43,959 nt of DNA from Microbacterium sp. SS28 (lineage in GTDB: Bacteria > Actinomycetota > Actinomycetes > Actinomycetales > Microbacteriaceae): assembly GCF_022761035.1 (NCBI RefSeq), contig NZ_JAKWJP010000011.1, positions 1-43,959 on the forward strand. The letters run 5' to 3'. Made by a program: the position numbers and the translations under genes. Below are positions 40,506 through 43,959 of this stretch, piece after piece. Under the pieces are notes generated by a model. It did no database searches. It was not told where the DNA came from and saw only the letters and a program-made list of their open reading frames with translations. Position 1 is the stretch's first letter, and each line of letters starts with the position of its first letter.

Positions 40506-40835
40506 AACGGTGATCCTGCCCGATGTCGGGCACCGAATGTACCCCAATGCGAACACTAGAGTTCCTCCCGCCAACTGCATATCCGGCGATCAGCGGATAC
40601 GCACGAGGAGAGAAGCGCCGGCGTCGGACTTCTCCACGTGAACGGCGGCGTATTCGATCATCGACGTCGAGCACCAGCGTCGGGGCGCGGCGGCCGGGCC
40701 AGCGTCGATGCAATCGACTTCATGGCCGATCTTGTCACCTATCTCGCGACTAATGACCGCTCAGCGACCGATGAACGAGCACGCGACCGCCCGAACCCCG
40801 TCGCAGCGAGCGGCAGAAGGTTAGCGCGGAACGGT
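40506..40835. other. Gene-free stretch between two membrane-protein genes
   Basis: About 330 bases with no supported gene. The only structure I see is a short inverted repeat, GAGAAG and CTTCTC, around 40610-40632. Confidence 0.4.
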
Positions 40836-41201
40836 TCAGGTCCCCACCAGGCCCAGGGGGAAGAAGAAGAGACCGAGCAGAATCGCGATTCCCACGCCGA
40901 TCCATCCCAACACGAGCGCGCGAGTTCTTCCAGGTTGGCCGACGCGAGGCATAGCCCGACGGATGGACATAACCCCGAGGACGACGGCACCGACGGCGAT
41001 AGCCCACCCAATCGCTAATCCCACCCGGTTGCTCATCGTCAGCGCTGCGCTCCAGCGATCGTCGCTGGGGCCGGAGGTCGCCAATGAAAGCCAGATGCGA
41101 ACGACCGCAGAAGGAATGAGCAGGGATCCGACTGCGGCGACCACGCTCCAGATCCCGTACGCGGCGGGAACACGCTCAGACACCACGCCCGCGTTCGTCA
41201 T
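40836..41201 (-). CDS. Three-helix membrane protein of unknown function
   Basis: A 121-residue membrane protein with three hydrophobic segments: IWSVVAAVGSLLIPSAVVRIWLSL, VGLAIGWAIAVGAVVLGVMSI and ALVLGWIGVGIAILLGLFFFPLGL. The loop IRRAMPRVGQPGRTRALVLGWIGVG resembles the small DUF4190-like membrane proteins, which is a weak pointer. An AT-rich patch (AATATTCT) lies 4 bases before the ATG. Confidence 0.7.
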   Translation of the reverse strand: MTNAGVVSERVPAAYGIWSVVAAVGSLLIPSAVVRIWLSLATSGPSDDRWSAALTMSNRVGLAIGWAIAVGAVVLGVMSIRRAMPRVGQPGRTRALVLGWIGVGIAILLGLFFFPLGLVGT

Positions 41202-41436
41202 GCGCAGAATATTCCACAGCGCGGTTCTCGCTGAGCCAACTCGTCACACACTGCTCGTCTAGCCGGCTTCCGGAGGAGCAATTCGGCAGGGATAGCGATC
41301 AGGAGCCCCTTCGTTAGAGATCACATCAGAATCGAACGCGGCGTTCGATACACCGTTGCATCCGAGTTGTGGTGGGTGCATCATTCTCGTTACAGAGGAA
41401 TCTCCTTTGGACCGGTGCTTTTCTGGGGATGGCGCT

Positions 41437-42675
41437 ATGTCTGATGATGATCCGCGCAACTTCGACGACCTGACGGTGCACGTCGACGTCGATGGCCACC
41501 ATGCCCATCCGCCCGCCTTGAAGAGGCGCCTCGCCACCGTGCTGATCATCAGCGTCTCAGCAGGCATGGCGCTGTGCGGTTGCACGGCTGCGTCCGGCGC
41601 TGGGCCGTTGACGACCTCATCGCCGTCCGCCAGTGCGACGTCGCGCACCGCTGCATGGGTGGATTCCTCCGATCTCCCCGACGTCGTGACCTTCGCCGAC
41701 GGCGAGGGGCTGCGCTCCGGAACATGGCAGGTCAGGTGGAATCACACGGGCCTCTGGGACGGCGGCTACACGTACGTGCTCTCGACCGGAGGTCAGGACG
41801 AGGGGCTCTGGGATTACACGCAGAATGCGACAGGCTGCGACGTCCTGCTGATCCAGGCAGAGTACGTCGAGGGCGCCGACGACCTGGCCGCGTCGGACGA
41901 TGCTCTTGCAGAGTTCAGCGAGATGAACCCCTCGGCGCTCGGCGATGTCGTGTTCGAGAGCACCGCTCGCATCTCGGGCTCGCCGTCGCGCCTGCAGTTC
42001 CGCGCGGTCGCCGCCAAGCGAGAAGGCGCGAGCGAGCACGCCCAGGTCCATTCGACCCGGGTGCTCACCGCCGCCGACGCCGAGCTGTCGATGAAGATCG
42101 AGTGCCCGGAGGGGATCGACGCCATCGACTCCGCCAACCTGCTGCTCGGCGACCTAGCGGTCGACATCCGCCGTTCACGCGAGCGGCTCGACTTCGAGGC
42201 GAGCGCGGGACTCGTTCCCGACCAGTCGATCTGGGAGGATTCGGCGGTCGTCGGCGGCGGCAACTGGACGCTCACGACCCCGGACGACGGTGGGTCGTGG
42301 GGCTACACGTCGGCAGACGGCGACTGCACGGCGAACTTCCAGCAGAGTCGCCTCGACGAGACAGTGACTACCGCCCCTGACGACCGCGTCGCGACGGACC
42401 GGGCGATGGCCTGGTATTACGGCTGGACCGAGGACGACGTGTCGTCGGACGCGCTTGAGCGAGACATGGGGTTCGGTCCTCCGGCGAACCGCGTCGTCGC
42501 TGCCCGGACGATCGAGGCCGTCAACGACAGTGGAATGAACGGGATCCTCGCCGCCCGCGCGTTCCGACAGTCCGGTCTCGCGTTCTTCATCGACGTGTGG
42601 TGCACGCAGCGCGTGCCGGCTGACGCCCTGGAAGAGATTCTCGGGAGTGCGTCGATCGTCCCGCCCGGGTGGTGA
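41437..42675 (+). CDS. Large lipoprotein of unknown function
   Basis: A 412-residue protein with a 30-residue cytoplasmic start, a hydrophobic helix and the lipobox L-C-G-C at 46-49, so it should be a lipoprotein with Cys49 as anchor. The mature part appears to contain two related halves, each with a Trp-rich strand (SGTWQVRWNHTGLWDGGYTYVLS and GGNWTLTTPDDGGSWGYTS) followed by a Cys in GCDVLL or DCTANFQQS, which suggests an internal duplication. No catalytic motif seen and no family recognised. The ATG at 41437 has GGGGA 7 bases upstream. It is divergent from the three-helix protein gene. Confidence 0.75.
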   Translation: MSDDDPRNFDDLTVHVDVDGHHAHPPALKRRLATVLIISVSAGMALCGCTAASGAGPLTTSSPSASATSRTAAWVDSSDLPDVVTFADGEGLRSGTWQVRWNHTGLWDGGYTYVLSTGGQDEGLWDYTQNATGCDVLLIQAEYVEGADDLAASDDALAEFSEMNPSALGDVVFESTARISGSPSRLQFRAVAAKREGASEHAQVHSTRVLTAADAELSMKIECPEGIDAIDSANLLLGDLAVDIRRSRERLDFEASAGLVPDQSIWEDSAVVGGGNWTLTTPDDGGSWGYTSADGDCTANFQQSRLDETVTTAPDDRVATDRAMAWYYGWTEDDVSSDALERDMGFGPPANRVVAARTIEAVNDSGMNGILAARAFRQSGLAFFIDVWCTQRVPADALEEILGSASIVPPGW

Positions 42676-42844
42676 CGGCTCGGCGGCGCTCGCACCCTCG
42701 CGCAGGGCACAGTGTCCGCGACCGCGCGGTGCTCGACGCGTGTGGACCATGCCGCCACGTCGGGCCTCCGCGTCGAATCCGACGGGCTAATGCACTGCGC
42801 ACGCAGACGAGCCGCCTACGTGCAACGCCCGCATGTGGACCGGC

Positions 42845-43138
42845 CTACGAGCCGTCGATTCGCTCGATCCGTAGATCGACGTCGGCTAGCTCGCCTCGAG
42901 TCTTCTCGCGCTCGTTCGGCGTGAAGCGTTTGATCTGCATAGCAATAACCGCGTCAGCCGCAACCGCGCTCAGCGCGAACGTGTCCTGCACGACGCGTCG
43001 TAGCCGATCCGTGTCCCCTTCGAGCGAGGTCGTCATCGCGAAGAGCTCGCCTGGTCGATCCAGAACCTCCATGTACGCAGCGAGGATCTCGCGACGCCAG
43101 AGAAGATTCTGTCGCTCGTCAGTCACGCGGCCAAACAT
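42845..43138 (-). CDS. Short GyrA/ParC-like helical protein
   Basis: A 97-residue protein, all helical by composition. Residues 57-90 (LSAVAADAVIAMQIKRFTPNEREKTRGELADVDLRI) resemble the C-gate coiled-coil segment of gyrase and topoisomerase IV A subunits, where a stretch like LSEVQADAILxLQLRRLTxLExxKIxxE is typical. Residues 12-50 would match the preceding helix. No catalytic tyrosine region is present, so it cannot be a topoisomerase. It might bind gyrase or simply reuse the fold. The ATG at 43138 has no strong ribosome site. Confidence 0.65.
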   Translation of the reverse strand: MFGRVTDERQNLLWRREILAAYMEVLDRPGELFAMTTSLEGDTDRLRRVVQDTFALSAVAADAVIAMQIKRFTPNEREKTRGELADVDLRIERIDGS

Positions 43139-43305
43139 ACCGATTGCCCTGCCGACACTCCTCGCGTCGCGCGCAGGCCTCCCTGTATTCGCGCGCTGAG
43201 CGACCGGCTATCGCTCGGCCCGGCAGTGCAGCGACTGACTCTTCACTTGCTCGTCGGATTCAGCTCTCGCTCACGAACAGCAACCGAGGAGACAGACCTG
43301 CTGGG

Positions 43306-43780
43306 CTACAGCGGCTTGCGCATCTGCTGCGTCACGACGTCGTACCCTGCTGACGGGTAGAGCATGATCGCGGGGCGGTTGGAGCCGAAGACGTTCAATT
43401 CGAGCGCTCTGGCACCGGCATCCCGGGCCGCGGCTTCGACGGCCGACAGTAGTGCGCGTCCGAGACCTGTGCCCCTCCGCGCCTCGATGACCTCGATGTC
43501 GTAAAGGAACGCGACGTCCGGCGCGCCGCGCGGATGATCCAGGCTCACCCACGCCCGACCCAACGGCACACCAGCCGCATCCAGTCCTGTGAGAAGCAGC
43601 ATCCGCTCCGTCTGGAGGCCGCTGGGCAGGGCCTGTGTTCTCTTCGCGCGCTCGCTGAACCGCTCCCTCAGCCGGCCATCGACCCGCCTCGACCTGCTCG
43701 CCGGCATACTCCTCGGCGAGGACGAGCTGCCACTCGTCGAACTCCCTGCGGGTCATCGGCCGCACCGTCACTGTCGCCAT
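43306..43780 (-). pseudogene. GNAT acetyltransferase with a frameshift
   Basis: The N-terminal part (MATVTVRPMTRREFDEWQLVLAEEYAGEQVEAGRWPAEGA and on to AREENT) starts at 43780 with AAGGA 8 bases upstream. The rest (ALPSGLQTERMLLLTGLDAAGVPLGRAWVSL, then the acetyl-CoA loop ARRGTGLGRALLSAVEAAARDAG and the end NVFGSNRPAIMLYPSAGYDVV) continues in another frame. The frame changes near 43630-43642. Joined, they make a complete GNAT N-acetyltransferase of about 158 residues. Either the gene is broken or one base is wrong in the assembly. Confidence 0.8.
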
Positions 43781-43959
43781 TTTGTGATCCTTCACTCCCG
43801 CGCCGGGACGTCGTCGGTCCTCGCGGCAAATTCTCGCGCAACCCCTGCAGGCCCAGCGGGCGGAGCACGTCGGGCCCAACCTATGCGCGGATGAGCACCG
43901 ATGGCGGGCGGCGCCTCGATCGTGGGCGACCGTCGTCGGACAGCGGAACGCTCGTACTC
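43781..43959. other. Window end without a supported gene
   Basis: About 180 bases upstream of the GNAT gene. Apart from the ribosome site for that gene I see no promoter-like pair or gene start. Confidence 0.35.

Overview
The window looks like chromosome of a high-GC actinobacterium, most likely a Microbacteriaceae member close to Microbacterium. The pointers are the strong GC bias at third codon positions, stand-alone LigC and Prim-Pol proteins, a PcrA/UvrD1 helicase, a PPK2 kinase, a DrrA-type exporter, and many genes whose start codon sits only 6-7 bases behind a -10-like hexamer (leaderless transcription). The genus is an inference; no rRNA or other phylogenetic marker is present. LEFT PART (1-28.5 kb), ordinary chromosome. 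A non-coding array of eleven 74-bp repeats (about 90-874) is followed by an AspT/YidE-type transporter, LigC DNA ligase, a ThrE-type exporter flanked by two copies of a hairpin repeat, a lipoprotein serine hydrolase, a LigD-type Prim-Pol, an SseB-like protein, PcrA helicase, a YccF membrane protein, an SQR-like flavoprotein next to PPK2, and a large membrane protein with a GH67-like ectodomain. From 19.2 to 27.1 kb a minus-strand cluster encodes a GlcD-type FAD oxidase, a complete Opp/Dpp importer (lipoprotein binding protein, two permeases, a fused double ATPase) and an aminotransferase: import and oxidation or transamination of a small amino-containing compound is the simplest reading. The cluster lies between a two-gene DrrAB-type exporter (17.3-19.1 kb) and a WYL regulator (27.3-28.4 kb). 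The exporter and regulator genes share a 19-bp palindrome exactly 21 bases before each ATG, so the regulator probably controls both. MIDDLE PART (28.7 to about 36.4 kb), an integrated mobilizable element. It starts at a tRNA-like gene with a CAT anticodon and an unusual D-arm, followed by a terminator and two tandem 11-bp repeats resembling integrase arm sites. It carries an NYN-domain protein placed behind a strong intrinsic terminator, a tyrosine integrase overlapping an HTH protein, a divergent excisionase with a near-consensus promoter, a Fic protein with its own palindromic promoter, and a MobF (TrwC-like) relaxase-helicase with 19-bp iteron-like repeats upstream. No coupling protein or type IV secretion genes are seen, so an IME rather than a self-transmissible ICE is inferred. 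The right attachment site was not found. RIGHT PART (36.6-44 kb), accessory genes. It holds lipoproteins, small membrane proteins, a short GyrA-like helical protein, a frameshifted GNAT gene, and a 549-residue protein with an AGNxAV motif (LQRAAGNAAVARQL) known from eCIS/DUF4157-associated cargo and a candidate C-terminal PD-(D/E)xK nuclease. This probable toxin is the best candidate for new biology. Across the window the octamer GGATGCCG/CGGCATCC appears about 45-50 times by hand count, far above composition, equally in both orientations.
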